Positions 24,702 through 33,930 of a DNA stretch of 46,879 nt are shown here, in pieces (within the stretch, counting starts at the first letter, position 1; each line of letters begins with the position of its first letter). Source of the DNA: Nodosilinea sp. LEGE 06152. GTDB lineage: Bacteria; Cyanobacteriota; Cyanobacteriia; Phormidesmidales; Phormidesmidaceae. The stretch spans positions 33,237 through 80,115 of the forward strand of contig NZ_JADEWR010000023.1 of the NCBI RefSeq assembly GCF_015207525.1, read 5' to 3'. The notes under the pieces are model-generated. The model saw nothing but the letters and a program-made list of their open reading frames with translations. It searched no databases and was not told the origin of the DNA. Position numbers and translations under genes: made by a program.

Positions 24702-25763
24702 TTAGGGCACCTCGCTGGTGCGAGCCTTCAAGACGGTTTGCAGCTCGGCGGGAAAGTTCTCTAAAAAGGTATAGCCTGTGGCCACCTCAAGGCGCTGAAG
24801 CGAGGTTTGGTACTGCCGCCAGTCGGAACTGACCTGCTTGATGTTGGGCATGTCTACGGCAATTACTTGGGTTTCACTGCCAATGCCAAGGCTGCCATTG
24901 GGGAGGCGGTCGTACACCACAATAACTTTCCAGAGGCGGGAGGGAACAACGATAGCGCGGTTGCCGACGCTGCCCTGGTTGCCGTAGGCTCCGGCAAATA
25001 CGTGCAGGCTGCGATCGTACTGATAGACCAGGTCACGGCCGTACTCCTCGAGTTCTCGCCAGGGGCCACGGTTGTTCTCTGGGGTTTGGGGAATTATGTT
25101 GGTCATTAAAAAGGTGGCCGCGTTGTCGCCTACGCTGCTGGTGCGATCGCCCGAAGGTACCACATGGCCGCGATCGTAGCCGCTGCCCCGGTAGTCGTTG
25201 GGGGTGACCTGGTAAAAGCCAGCGGGCAAGCCGCCGTCAGGGCGAAAGTTGTCTTGGCGATCGGTGGACCCTAGCCAGGCGGCATCGACTTCCCAACTGG
25301 CCCAGTTCAACCCGTTGCGATCGCGGCTATAGCTCAGGGCGTACTGATTGCGCTGCAGCAGATAGTTGTTGGGGTTTGCCGTAGCCGCCTGACTGGGGTT
25401 GCCCAGCACCAGGTGGGGGTTGCTAGAGGGCGGGGCCGGTGGGTCAGGCGGTGGCGGCACCGGGGGCAGCAGTTCGCAGGCTGTGCCGTTACCGTCGCCA
25501 TCAAGACCGTAGGGGTCGCCCGCAAAGGCGTTGAGTACCGTCTGGGCCTGGGTTTGGCTAGCAAAGTCACCGCAGTTGCAGTCATCGTCGACGCAGGGGG
25601 GCAGGGTGGCCAAATCCACTGGGGTGGTCCAGGCATTAACTAGCAACAGGAGATCGCCACAGCCTGTTAGCCCAAGGCCAAGGCCAAACAGCACGAGCGC
25701 TCGGCTCCACGAATGTACTGAGAAAAACGTCATAACCAAGCAACTACTCAAAGCATTAAACAA
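24702..25763 (-). CDS. Lipoprotein DNA/RNA non-specific endonuclease with Excalibur motif
   Basis: A 353-residue exported nuclease of the NucA/EndoG family. The signal ends in the lipobox LTGC near residue 35. An Excalibur-type calcium-binding segment lies at about residues 55-105 (DCNCGDFASQTQAQ, DPYGLDGDGNGTACE). A proline-rich linker precedes the nuclease domain, whose active-site motif is DRGHVVPSGDRT, with metal-binding Asn in MTNIIPQTPENNRG. It degrades DNA and RNA outside the cytoplasm. NucA of Anabaena is a related secreted nuclease. The start could be 25763 or ATG 25733. Monocistronic. Confidence 0.92.
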   Translation of the reverse strand: MFNALSSCLVMTFFSVHSWSRALVLFGLGLGLTGCGDLLLLVNAWTTPVDLATLPPCVDDDCNCGDFASQTQAQTVLNAFAGDPYGLDGDGNGTACELLPPVPPPPDPPAPPSSNPHLVLGNPSQAATANPNNYLLQRNQYALSYSRDRNGLNWASWEVDAAWLGSTDRQDNFRPDGGLPAGFYQVTPNDYRGSGYDRGHVVPSGDRTSSVGDNAATFLMTNIIPQTPENNRGPWRELEEYGRDLVYQYDRSLHVFAGAYGNQGSVGNRAIVVPSRLWKVIVVYDRLPNGSLGIGSETQVIAVDMPNIKQVSSDWRQYQTSLQRLEVATGYTFLENFPAELQTVLKARTSEVP

Positions 25764-26038
25764 TCTGTCAAGATTTAATCGTACAAGAGTACTGCAAAAG
25801 CGTTCTGGAGCAGGGGTTAACCCTCCTTTTGGGGCTAGAGTCTACCATCCGACAGAGGATGGATGGTTGCAGAAGGACTCGATAGCGTTAACAATATGAA
25901 ACGTGGCCTGGCTTATGCCCCTGCCCCGGATAGGGATAACTAGTCCAGCACGGGCAGGGGTGCAGTTGAGGCCAGAAGCACCAAAATTGTAGAAAGTTAC
26001 AGTTTTAATGCTTTTACCCACTCACTACCAGGATGATT

Positions 26039-26512
26039 ATGCTCAACCAAGCAATTGCCAAACTACAGGCATGGTTCCCCGCCGCTGAGGTACACGCTCA
26101 CTGCGATGGCCCCTGCGGTGTTTACGACCCCTCCTCGGCCCGCGTAGCCGCCGAAGCCGTGTTGTCGATGACCAAGAAACTGGTGGATTTGGAGCTGCCC
26201 GCCGCTGGTGACAAGGCCGCCGCTGTGGCTTACCACAACACCTTCGCTCGCTATACCGCGATTAAAGAAGAGCAGGCCCAGATTGCCAAAGATGAACTGC
26301 TAGTGCTGTGGACCGACTACTTTAAGCCCGTGCACCTAGAACAGTTTCCCGATCTGCACGACACCTTCTGGAAAGCGGCCAAGCTCTGTTCTGCCACCAA
26401 GGTAGAGGTCAGCGTACAGCACGCCAATGAGCTAATGGAAGCGGTGCAAAAGATCCACAGCATGTTTTGGGCGACTAAGAACCGCGATGTTTCGTGGTAC
26501 ACCGCTAGTTAG
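26039..26512 (+). CDS. sodN: Nickel superoxide dismutase
   Basis: A 157-residue protein containing the nickel-hook HCDGPCGVYDP, where the new N-terminal His and two Cys bind Ni. About 20 residues of propeptide precede it, to be removed at A/HCDGPC. The rest is the four-helix bundle of the family. The start is ATG 26039 with AGGA 5 bases before; ATG 26033 overlaps that site and is unlikely. The gene for the processing protease follows directly. Ni-SOD removes superoxide without iron or manganese and is found in many marine and some other cyanobacteria. Confidence 0.97.
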   Translation: MLNQAIAKLQAWFPAAEVHAHCDGPCGVYDPSSARVAAEAVLSMTKKLVDLELPAAGDKAAAVAYHNTFARYTAIKEEQAQIAKDELLVLWTDYFKPVHLEQFPDLHDTFWKAAKLCSATKVEVSVQHANELMEAVQKIHSMFWATKNRDVSWYTAS

Positions 26513-26622
26513 AGGTTGGTAGAGAAGGTGAGGTGGATGAGGAGGGTGAGGACGATGAGAAAGGCAAAGCCGCTTTTGCTCCCTTTATCTTCTTTATGCC
26601 CTCATCTCTCTGCCATAACTCG

Positions 26623-27009
26623 ATGCCGGTCAATATCTCCCTTGAAGCATTTCCGTCGCCGCCGTCGCAGTTGCGCAAAAGCCATCCTACTGATGTAGTG
26701 CTGTGGCTGCTGCGCCTGCGGCGGCGATTTCGCATTGTGGGCGAGTCGATGCAGCCTTTGCTGGTGGCCGGTACCGAGGTGTTGATTGATCCGCTTGCCT
26801 ATCGCCAGGGTCGGCCCTCCCCTGGGGATCTGGTGGTGGCCTACCACCCTCACCGACCGGGGCTCAGGCTGATTAAGTGGGTGGTGTATGTCGAAGCCCA
26901 GGGCTGCTTTTTGAGGGGGTTAAACGCCGCCGCTAGCACCGACAGCCGCGAGTTTGGCCTCGTGCCTTGGGAGAGAATTGTGGGGCAGGTGGTGTGTCGG
27001 TTTCCGTAG
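26623..27009 (+). CDS. sodX: Nickel-type superoxide dismutase maturation protease
   Basis: A signal-peptidase-like (S26) protein with GESMQPLLVAG (catalytic Ser in the SM motif), PGDLVVAYHPHRP and RLIKWVV (catalytic Lys), ending RIVGQVV. It lies just downstream of sodN on the same strand, the usual pairing, and is expected to cut the SodN propeptide. No N-terminal membrane anchor is seen, which fits a cytoplasmic SodX. The start is uncertain: an upstream frame from GTG 26533 runs through G-rich repeat-like sequence and is implausible. ATG 26623 gives 128 residues. Confidence 0.9.
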   Translation: MPVNISLEAFPSPPSQLRKSHPTDVVLWLLRLRRRFRIVGESMQPLLVAGTEVLIDPLAYRQGRPSPGDLVVAYHPHRPGLRLIKWVVYVEAQGCFLRGLNAAASTDSREFGLVPWERIVGQVVCRFP

Positions 27010-27018
27010 GGCTACTGC

Positions 27019-27053
27019 AAAACGCCCCGGCCAGAGTCTGACCGGGGCGTTTT
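27019..27053. terminator. Bidirectional terminator between sodX and fusA
   Basis: AAAACGCCCCGG and CCGGGGCGTTTT form a perfect 12-bp stem around an 11-base loop, with A run and T run on either side. It can end sodNX from the left and the EF-G gene from the right. Confidence 0.85.
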
Positions 27054-27064
27054 ACTATCTAACC

Positions 27065-27096
27065 CGGTAGGGGCGCAGAATTCTGTGCCCCTACCG
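27065..27096. repeat. Palindrome CGGTAGGGGC...GCCCCTACCG
   Basis: A 32-base near-perfect palindrome centred on GAATTC. It belongs to the same style of interspersed GTAGGG/CCCTAC element as 21936-21965. It sits between the terminator and the end of the EF-G gene. Confidence 0.6.
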
Positions 27097-27109
27097 CTTA
27101 TTTGGCGGC

Positions 27110-29203
27110 CTACTTGGCAGCGGCGGCCTGGCGCTCCTTGGCTTCTTTGATCACTTCCTCGGCCACATTGCTGGGGCAGGGGGCGTAGTGGGAGAACTCC
27201 ATGGAGAACTGGCCCCGACCGGAGGTCATGGTGCGCAGATCGCCAATGTAGCCAAACATTTCGCTTAGGGGCACATCGGCCTTGACCCGCACCCCGGTAG
27301 CACTAGGATCTTGAGACTTGATCATGCCGCGGCGGCGGTTGAGGTCGCCAATCACATCGCCCATGTAGTCGTCGGGGGTGAACACGTCGACCTTCATGAT
27401 CGGCTCTAGCAGCTGGGGGCCAGCCTTAGGCAGCGACTGACGGTAGGCGGCTTTGGCGGCAATTTCGAAGGCGATCGCCGAGGAGTCTACCGCGTGGAAG
27501 GCACCATCGGTGAGGGTGACCTTGAGGTCAACCACCGGGTAACCGGCCAGCGGGCCGCGGTCGATGCTGGTGGCAAAGCCCTTCTGCACCGCGGGCCAAA
27601 ATTCGCGGGGCACGTTACCACCGGTCACCGCCGACTCAAACTGGAAGCTGCTGCCGACTTCGCCCGGCTCGATCACGTAATCGATCTTGGCGTACTGACC
27701 CGAACCACCGGACTGCTTCTTGTGGGTGTAGCTATCGGCCAAGCGCTTGGTGATCGCCTCGCGGTAGGCCACCTGGGGCTTGCCCACTTCCACTTCGACG
27801 CCGTGGGTGCGCTTGAGAATGTCAACCTTGATGTCGAGGTGCAGCTCACCCATGCCCTTGAGGATGACTTCGCCGCTCTCTTCGTCGGTTTCCACCTGGA
27901 AGGAGGGGTCTTCGGCCACCATCTTGCTGATCGCCATACCCATTTTCTCGTTGTCGCCCTTTTTCTTCGGGTACACCGCGATAGAGATCACCGGGTCGGG
28001 GAAGACCATGGGCTCCAGGGTCGCAGGGTTCTTAGGATCGCAGAGGGTGTGGCCGGTCTGCACGTTCTTCATGCCGATCAGCGCCACGATGTCGCCGGCC
28101 TGGGCCGACTCCACCTCTTCGCGATCGTTGGCGTGCATCTCAACTAGGCGACTGATGCGCTCGGTCTTGCCGGTGGCAGTGTCGAGAATGGTGTCGCCCT
28201 TCTTGAGCTGACCCGAGTAGATGCGGGTAAAGGTGAGCGCGCCAAAGCGATCGTCCATGATTTTGAACGCCAGCGCCCGCAGGGGCTTTTCGGGGTCGGC
28301 GTAGGCCTGTTTGCCGGTGGGGTTGCCCTCCAGGTCAATCTCGGGCTGGGCAGGCACCTCGAGGGGGTTCGGCAGGTAGTCGACTACCGCGTCGAGCACC
28401 AGCTGCACGCCTTTGTTCTTGAAGGAGGAGCCGCAGTAGGTGGGGAAGAAGGCCAGCTCACGGGTGCCCTTGCGAATGCAGGACTTGATCTCGTCGATGG
28501 AGATTTCTTCACCCTCAAGGTACTTATTGAGAATGTCGTCGTCCTGCTCGACGGCTAGCTCGATCAGCGCCTCGCGGTACTCTTCAACCTGATCTTTCAT
28601 GTCCTCGGGGACGTCTTGAATGGTGTAGTTCTCTGGCTTGCCCGACTCATCCCACACCCAGGCTTTGCGGGTGAGCAGATCGACAACGCCCACAAACTCA
28701 GTCTCGGTACCGATGGGCAGCACCATCACCAGAGGCTTGGCCGCCAGAATGCCATCCACCTGCTTGACTACGCGGAAGAAGTCAGCACCGGTGCGATCGA
28801 GCTTGTTGACGTAGATAACCCGAGCCACCTTGGAGTCGTTGGCGTAGCGCCAGTTGGTCTCAGACTGAGGCTCTACACCGCCCGAGCCACAGAACACGCC
28901 AATGCCGCCGTCGAGCACCTTGAGGGAGCGATAGACCTCAATGGTGAAGTCAACGTGGCCGGGTGTGTCGATGATGTTGAGCTGGTGGTCTTTCCAGAAA
29001 CAGGTAGTGGCGGCCGACTGAATCGTGATCCCCCGTTCTTGCTCCTGCTCCATAAAGTCGGTGGTGGCGGCACCATCGTGAACCTCACCAATTTTGTGAA
29101 TGCGGCCGGTGAGGGCGAGGATGCGCTCGGTGGTGGTGGTCTTGCCCGCGTCTACGTGGGCGAAGATACCAATATTGCGATAACGGGTGATGTCTTTAGC
29201 CAT
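27110..29203 (-). CDS. fusA: Elongation factor G (second-paralogue type)
   Basis: A 697-residue translational GTPase. G1 is AHVDAGKT (residues 15-22), G3 DTPGH and G4 NKLD; the five EF-G domains continue to the C-terminal FSHYAPCPSNVAEE. It catalyses ribosomal translocation or a related ribosomal step. It is not in a str operon: no rpsL, rpsG or tufA adjoins it. Sequence features such as IFAHVDAG and ATTCFWKDHQ differ from the str-operon EF-G (typically IAAHIDAG) and are what I associate with the second cyanobacterial EF-G, so a str-operon copy probably exists elsewhere. This last point is inference. Confidence 0.95.
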   Translation of the reverse strand: MAKDITRYRNIGIFAHVDAGKTTTTERILALTGRIHKIGEVHDGAATTDFMEQEQERGITIQSAATTCFWKDHQLNIIDTPGHVDFTIEVYRSLKVLDGGIGVFCGSGGVEPQSETNWRYANDSKVARVIYVNKLDRTGADFFRVVKQVDGILAAKPLVMVLPIGTETEFVGVVDLLTRKAWVWDESGKPENYTIQDVPEDMKDQVEEYREALIELAVEQDDDILNKYLEGEEISIDEIKSCIRKGTRELAFFPTYCGSSFKNKGVQLVLDAVVDYLPNPLEVPAQPEIDLEGNPTGKQAYADPEKPLRALAFKIMDDRFGALTFTRIYSGQLKKGDTILDTATGKTERISRLVEMHANDREEVESAQAGDIVALIGMKNVQTGHTLCDPKNPATLEPMVFPDPVISIAVYPKKKGDNEKMGMAISKMVAEDPSFQVETDEESGEVILKGMGELHLDIKVDILKRTHGVEVEVGKPQVAYREAITKRLADSYTHKKQSGGSGQYAKIDYVIEPGEVGSSFQFESAVTGGNVPREFWPAVQKGFATSIDRGPLAGYPVVDLKVTLTDGAFHAVDSSAIAFEIAAKAAYRQSLPKAGPQLLEPIMKVDVFTPDDYMGDVIGDLNRRRGMIKSQDPSATGVRVKADVPLSEMFGYIGDLRTMTSGRGQFSMEFSHYAPCPSNVAEEVIKEAKERQAAAAK

Positions 29204-29719
29204 AACTGCTTCTCCGGATTCTGGGCGATGGGCCGCTGGTGACCATCTTCATGGGTTACTCAGACGGGGTCTGGGTTGTCGTTGGTAGCCTTGACAACAG
29301 AAAACTCTATCACGAGACCATGACGGGGAGTCTGAGCTGAGGCCGCGGCAACAACACCTAATATGAACTATTGTAAAACCCCCTGACACATCCGTGAAAG
29401 GGGGGAGAGTTATTACTAGGTTCTTTTCCAAGGATAGCTGCCATTGGGGCGGGAATGGGTGGTGAAAACCCATCATTTGCGGACAGCGATTGCGTCTTTT
29501 GAGGACCGGGCTTTGCGATCGCTCGTTCTGCCGTTCTTTGAGCACTTCAGCGGCTTCAGGCAGCTCGGCCGTGCCCTGCAAAGACGTATCGTTCCCTTAA
29601 AGCAAAAACCATCAAAGCATAAGGATTGCCGACTCCGAACCAAAACCAGCCCCATCGAAACCTGAGACAACGGCAGATTTTCCCTACAATGATGGCCGTG
29701 TCGTTAGAAAGAATTGACC
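29204..29719. other. Intergenic region upstream of fusA
   Basis: About 515 bases holding the EF-G promoter region on the minus strand and the upstream region of the small plus-strand gene at 29720. Two overlapping short frames seen here lack coding character. No RNA gene is recognised. Confidence 0.4.
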
Positions 29720-30025
29720 ATGGGCAGTGTTGCCGGTACCGAGAACTACCCCGCCAGCGGCTATGTGGGGGCTGCCATTGTGGGCAGCAGCATTACGCTA
29801 TCGCTGAAAGATTTCACCACCACCGCTGAGAATGACAGTCTAGAGGCCTTTTTAACCATCAACGGCAATATGGCTAAGCGCCCCATTACCCTGGGGCCGC
29901 TGCCTCAAACCAGCGGTGCTTTTGACCTGGCGGTGCCCGAGGGCACCGATATTAGTCTATTTAATACGCTGGTAATTCGCCCGCTGGGGAGCGAAACCAC
30001 GGTGGCTACCGCCTCTGTGCCATAA
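29720..30025 (+). CDS. Small DM13-like protein
   Basis: A 101-residue acidic protein starting at ATG 29720 (a TTG two codons earlier is possible); GAAAGAA is just upstream. The pattern SITLSLKDFTTT, LEAFLTING, LGPLPQTSGAFDLAVPEGTD and FNTLVIRPLG resembles the second half of a DM13 domain (TSGxxxxxxPxGTDxxxFNTVVIW). The expected Cys is absent and there is no signal peptide. DM13 domains are proposed electron-transfer or binding modules; function here is unknown. Confidence 0.6.
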   Translation: MGSVAGTENYPASGYVGAAIVGSSITLSLKDFTTTAENDSLEAFLTINGNMAKRPITLGPLPQTSGAFDLAVPEGTDISLFNTLVIRPLGSETTVATASVP

Positions 30026-30223
30026 CCCTTGGGGCGTAAGAGTATAGGCCCGGTAGACAGTGGACGAGCCGCCGAAAGGCCAACCAGAAGACCTGTATAC
30101 AGGAAGGCTAAACAATCGTGTCGGCGGCTCTGCTGCGCTGGCGATGTTTTAGATAATAGGTTCATAGAGTGATCGCGCTCTCAACCCGCTTTTTGGAGAC
30201 CTGACCAGCAGGTAGTCGCCACT

Positions 30224-30445
30224 ATGACCAATCAAGACGAGCAGTCTCGCCAACGCCTCACCCAGCAGCGTCAGCAGGCCGAGCACAGCCAGGACAATCA
30301 GCTCGAACGCAGCGAGGAAGAACTGCACCAGCCATCGGCTCAAACGGTGGAAGAAAAGGCCCGTCAGGCAATGGCCAATCAGCGTCACCAGGACGACCAC
30401 AGTCGAGACAACCTGCTGGAGCGCAGCGAGGAAGAATTGCACTAG
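30224..30445 (+). CDS. Small charged protein made of two repeats
   Basis: A 73-residue highly polar protein, rich in Gln, Glu, Arg and His. Two units of about 37 residues each end in LERSEEELH: HSQDNQLERSEEELH at about residues 21-35, and HSRDNLLERSEEELH at 59-73. The DNA of the units is similar as well, which points to internal duplication. It is probably helical or disordered. No family is recognised and the ribosome site is weak. Confidence 0.55.
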   Translation: MTNQDEQSRQRLTQQRQQAEHSQDNQLERSEEELHQPSAQTVEEKARQAMANQRHQDDHSRDNLLERSEEELH

Positions 30446-31138
30446 CGGCCGTTTGGCCCATGGGGACATAGAGATGTAGAAGCTGAGGCTTCTGTCTACT
30501 TGCGATCGCCCAAATTGTTTTGTCAGAACCTCCTCTACACAGCTATTCTCCGTGAGTCGTAAAAGTTTTTAGGATAGGCAAACTGCTTGTTGGGCAGGGT
30601 GTCTATCCTGGCCTTACAAAGTAGCGTGGATGGCTATGGCAGCCGATAGAGCCAGTTGTGAAAACCTCTTAGCTGAACAACAAGGCCCCTGAAAAAGTGA
30701 AAGGGCTGTGGGAAGAGATTAATCTATTGGTGAGCTTTCTCAGTCATATTCGTTCTAGTTCATAGGTTAGCCCTGATGATTTTTAGTGCGCCTAAGGTAA
30801 GAAAAGATCTGCCAGGAGCCAACGCGGAAACGATGATTACAGCCGTCCTCCCTATCACTCTCTGTCACTAAGGGCGAATTGTTGCAGGAGTGAGTTCGGG
30901 AAACAGCTAAATTTTTACTTGGTAAAATTTTCAACCTGCGTCAGAAAACCTAATCTCAGCTGGGTTTTTATCCTTCCTTTTTGCTTGGTTGTCTTAAACG
31001 AACCAAATCTTTAGAAGTAGCGAGAAGTAGCGTTAACTGACCCCTTGACGGACGGCTCTATCAAAGGGGGCTTTTACGCTGGAGCAATGGTTACTTTCAG
31101 CCATAGACAGACTAAGTAACAATTGGAGACTCAAGGCC
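30446..31138. other. Long intergenic region without recognised gene
   Basis: About 690 bases. I see no frame with coding character. It includes an AT-rich palindrome-like stretch near 30909-30931 (AATTTTTACTTGGTAAAATT) and, near 31040-31080, the promoter-proximal region of the DUF4142 gene. A small RNA could hide here; nothing in the sequence proves one. Confidence 0.4.
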
Positions 31139-31783
31139 ATGACTCGATTAGGTAATGATTTGACCCAGCGTTTTGTGGGTGCTGTTGGCGTAGCCGCGAT
31201 CGCATCCCTGGTGGCGTTACCCGGTTTCGCTCAAACCACGCGCCCAGGAGAGGCCCCTGTTCCTACCACCGATAGAACGGCTCAAACCCAGCCTACGTCT
31301 GCTGTTGCCATGCTGGACCAGGAGTTTCTCAAGCTTGCTTACCAGGGTAATAATGCTGAGATTGACACCTCACGACTGGCCCTGGAGCGATCGCAGAATG
31401 AGGAAATTCGCCAATATGCTCAGCGCATGATTGCTGAGCACACTCGTGCCAATGAGGTGCTGACCCAGTACGCCGCTCAGGAGGGGCTTGAGCTGCCCAG
31501 CGCTCGCGTTGACCCGCTCAGTCTGGCGATCGCAGAGCAGTTAACCCAGCTCTCTGGTCCTGAGTTTGACCAAGCCTACGTAGGTGTGCAGGCAAATTCG
31601 CATCTGCGGGCCATTGCGCTGTATCGAACTGAAATTGCTCAAGGACAAACGCAAGAGCTAACGGAATACGCATCGCAGCTGCTGCCTAGCATCGAAGAGC
31701 ACTACGAAATGGCTAGTGCCATGATGGCTGACTACGCTGCCGATAGTTCTCGTCCGCCGGTAAATGTGCAACCCATCCAGTAA
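31139..31783 (+). CDS. Exported DUF4142 protein
   Basis: A 214-residue protein with a signal peptide (hydrophobic residues 13-28, GFAQ cleavage). The mature part is helical and ferritin-like in pattern: FLKLAYQGNNAEIDTSRLAL, EIRQYAQRMIAEHTRANEVL and a second half ending LPSIEEHYEMASAMM. These match DUF4142, common in exported bacterial stress proteins of unknown activity. The gene is solitary with a long upstream region, which may carry regulation. GGAGA lies about 10 bases before the ATG. Confidence 0.88.
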   Translation: MTRLGNDLTQRFVGAVGVAAIASLVALPGFAQTTRPGEAPVPTTDRTAQTQPTSAVAMLDQEFLKLAYQGNNAEIDTSRLALERSQNEEIRQYAQRMIAEHTRANEVLTQYAAQEGLELPSARVDPLSLAIAEQLTQLSGPEFDQAYVGVQANSHLRAIALYRTEIAQGQTQELTEYASQLLPSIEEHYEMASAMMADYAADSSRPPVNVQPIQ

Positions 31784-32153
31784 TTGCGTCTAATAGTCCC
31801 GTTCAGCCATACGCTGCTTGGGGGCAACCCGTTGTCGACTGTCCGTTGAGGGCTATCGAGAAACGAGCTGCCCCCTTTTCGCCAGCATTCCCTCAAACTG
31901 CTATTAAGCGATTAGAGCTGTGGGGCAACCGCAGCAGCGTGGGCTTCCATTGCCGATTGTCCAAAAAATCAAGGTGTTTTTTGGACATCTGATGGGCGCG
32001 CAGACTTTGCCTATCGCCAGAAGGCACGTTCTTATTCAAAAACCACCGTAAGCAAAGGCTCGGTTGCCACCCCAGACGTGGGCAAAAATGACGTCTGCAA
32101 CGACTAAAAATGCTATGTTCTATGCCCAATGCTAAACATAGCTTGAGTCAGGT
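31784..32153. other. Intergenic region
   Basis: About 370 bases between the DUF4142 gene and the gamma-glutamyltransferase gene. A minus-strand frame (31893-32129) has no family resemblance. The right end should contain the promoter of the next gene. Confidence 0.4.
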
Positions 32154-33749
32154 ATGCCTTCCTCGATGTCGCGCCCTCAACCGCCTACGGCAATGGTGGT
32201 ATGCCCTCACTACCTGGCCTCCACCGCCGGCTTAAACGTACTGAGTCAGGGGGGCAATGCGGTAGATGCGGCGATCGCAGTGCAGGCAGCTTTAGCGGTG
32301 GTTTACCCCCACATGACCGGGCTCGGCGGCGACGGATTTTGGCTGGGTTATGACGCTCCATCAAACCAGCTGTATGGTCTCAACGGTTCAGGGCGAGCAG
32401 GAGCTGGATGCGATCGAGCCGTGTTTGCCCGCCTCGGTCTAAACACCATTCCCCAGCGCGGCCCCCAGGCAGTCATTACGGTACCGGGAGGCGTTTCAGC
32501 CTGGGCCGAAACCCACCAGCGCTTTGGCCATCTGCCCTGGGCCGACCTGCTTCAGCCTGCGATCGCTCTGGCTGAACGGGGTTACCCGGTTTCGCCCTCC
32601 CAAGCCCACTGGACGCGGGTAAATCAGGCAGATCTCACCGCCTATGGTGGCGCTAGCAATCCCTTTTTGCTGGGGGGCAACACACCTCAAGCTGGTACTC
32701 AGATTGTCAACCTACCGCTAGGCAAGACTCTGCAACGGTTAGCTACCGCTGGTTCCCAAGACTTTTACCAGGGTGAAACTGCTGCCGAATTGGTCAATTA
32801 CCTGAGTGGCCTGGGCGGATTGCTTAGCCAAGACGATTTTGCCCATCACAGGGCCACCTGGGTAGACCCAATTGCGACGACGTATCGGGGTTACCAGGTG
32901 TGCCAGCTGCCGCCCAACACCCAGGGCTTTACGGTGCTGCAAATGCTCAACGTGCTGGAGGGGTTCAACCTGCACACTGTGGGTCACGGCACCGCCGACT
33001 ATTACCATCTGCTGGTAGAGGCGACCAAGCTGGCCTTCGCCGATCGCGATCGCTGGCTGGGCGACCCCGACTTTGACGACATCCCCCTGACGGAGCTAAT
33101 TTCAAAGGCCTACGGCGATCGCCGCCGAGCCCGACTGAGTATGGCGATCGCCCAGAGCTATTCAGCCCTTGAAGTCGGCGGGGGTACTGCCTACACCGCT
33201 GTAGTCGATGGCGCAGGCAACGCCGCCTCGGTCATTCAAAGCAACTATTTTGACTTTGGTTCGGCGGTGGTGCCCCCTCAGCTGGGCTTTCCGTTACAAA
33301 ACCGGGGATCCCTATTTTCCCTCAACCCAAACCATCCCAATGCCCTGGAACCAGGCAAGCGCCCTTTTCATACGCTGATGCCCGGTCTGGTGCTAAACAG
33401 CGAGGGGCGCCCCCACCTGGTGTTGGGCACCATGGGCGGTGAGGGGCAGCCCCAAACCCAGCTGGCGCTGCTGACGCGAATCCTTGACTTTGGCTTTGAC
33501 CCCCAAACGGCAATCGATTTACCCCGCTGGGTGTGGGGCCGCACCTGGGGTGAGGCATCGACGCAGCTTGCTGTTGAGAGCCGCATTCCCGCAGCGGTGC
33601 GACAGGCCTTGGTAGAGCGAGGGCACCAGCTAACCGTAGCCCCCGCCTGGACCAGCCAAATGGGCCACGCCCACACTGTTCAAGTTGACATAGAGGGTTT
33701 ACGGGGCGGATGCGATTTAAGGAGCGATGGCGCGATCGCCTGCTTGTAA
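32154..33749 (+). CDS. ggt: Gamma-glutamyltransferase family protein
   Basis: A 531-residue Ntn-hydrolase precursor. The N-terminal part has the family blocks ASTAGLNVLSQGGNAVDAAI, MTGLGGDGFW and a Gly-rich LNGSGRAGAG segment. The autoprocessing Thr is most likely in GGGTAYTAVVDGAGNA, giving large and small subunits. The C-terminal MGGEGQPQTQ completes the active site. No signal peptide is evident, unlike typical periplasmic GGT, so it may be cytoplasmic or a related acylase. It hydrolyses or transfers gamma-glutamyl groups, for example from glutathione. The start is ATG 32154 or 32166. Confidence 0.9.
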   Translation: MPSSMSRPQPPTAMVVCPHYLASTAGLNVLSQGGNAVDAAIAVQAALAVVYPHMTGLGGDGFWLGYDAPSNQLYGLNGSGRAGAGCDRAVFARLGLNTIPQRGPQAVITVPGGVSAWAETHQRFGHLPWADLLQPAIALAERGYPVSPSQAHWTRVNQADLTAYGGASNPFLLGGNTPQAGTQIVNLPLGKTLQRLATAGSQDFYQGETAAELVNYLSGLGGLLSQDDFAHHRATWVDPIATTYRGYQVCQLPPNTQGFTVLQMLNVLEGFNLHTVGHGTADYYHLLVEATKLAFADRDRWLGDPDFDDIPLTELISKAYGDRRRARLSMAIAQSYSALEVGGGTAYTAVVDGAGNAASVIQSNYFDFGSAVVPPQLGFPLQNRGSLFSLNPNHPNALEPGKRPFHTLMPGLVLNSEGRPHLVLGTMGGEGQPQTQLALLTRILDFGFDPQTAIDLPRWVWGRTWGEASTQLAVESRIPAAVRQALVERGHQLTVAPAWTSQMGHAHTVQVDIEGLRGGCDLRSDGAIACL

Positions 33750-33766
33750 CTTCCCTGAACTCCCTT

Positions 33767-33788
33767 AGGCACGGCTCTGTGCCTTGTT
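33767..33788 (+). terminator. Weak hairpin terminator
   Basis: AGGCAC and GTGCCT form a 6-bp stem around a 6-base loop, followed by TGTT. It lies 18 bases after the ggt stop codon and ahead of the psbA promoter. Confidence 0.4.
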
Positions 33789-33833
33789 CCCTAAAGCTTG
33801 AACCCAAAGGATTAGTATCTGCCCAAAGTAATG

Positions 33834-33862
33834 TTTACAATCTGCAACATTTCCGTTAATGT
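33834..33862 (+). promoter_or_regulatory. psbA promoter candidate
   Basis: TTTACA (33834-33839) and TAATGT (33857-33862) are 17 bases apart, close to the sigma-70 consensus. They lie about 70-95 bases before the D1 start codon, leaving an untranslated leader of the length usual for cyanobacterial psbA. Confidence 0.55.
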
Positions 33863-33930
33863 AATGACATACATACCCCGCTTGTCCCTTGGGACGGGCA
33901 TTCAGCAAACCTAACTGCACTTATTTCATC

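Noticed and set aside
26533..26622. Extended N-terminus of SodX
   Set aside because: The upstream frame starts from GTG in G-rich repeat-like DNA and encodes a low-complexity acidic stretch not expected in the family.
31893..32129. 78-codon minus-strand frame
   Set aside because: No family resemblance, and composition does not look coding.
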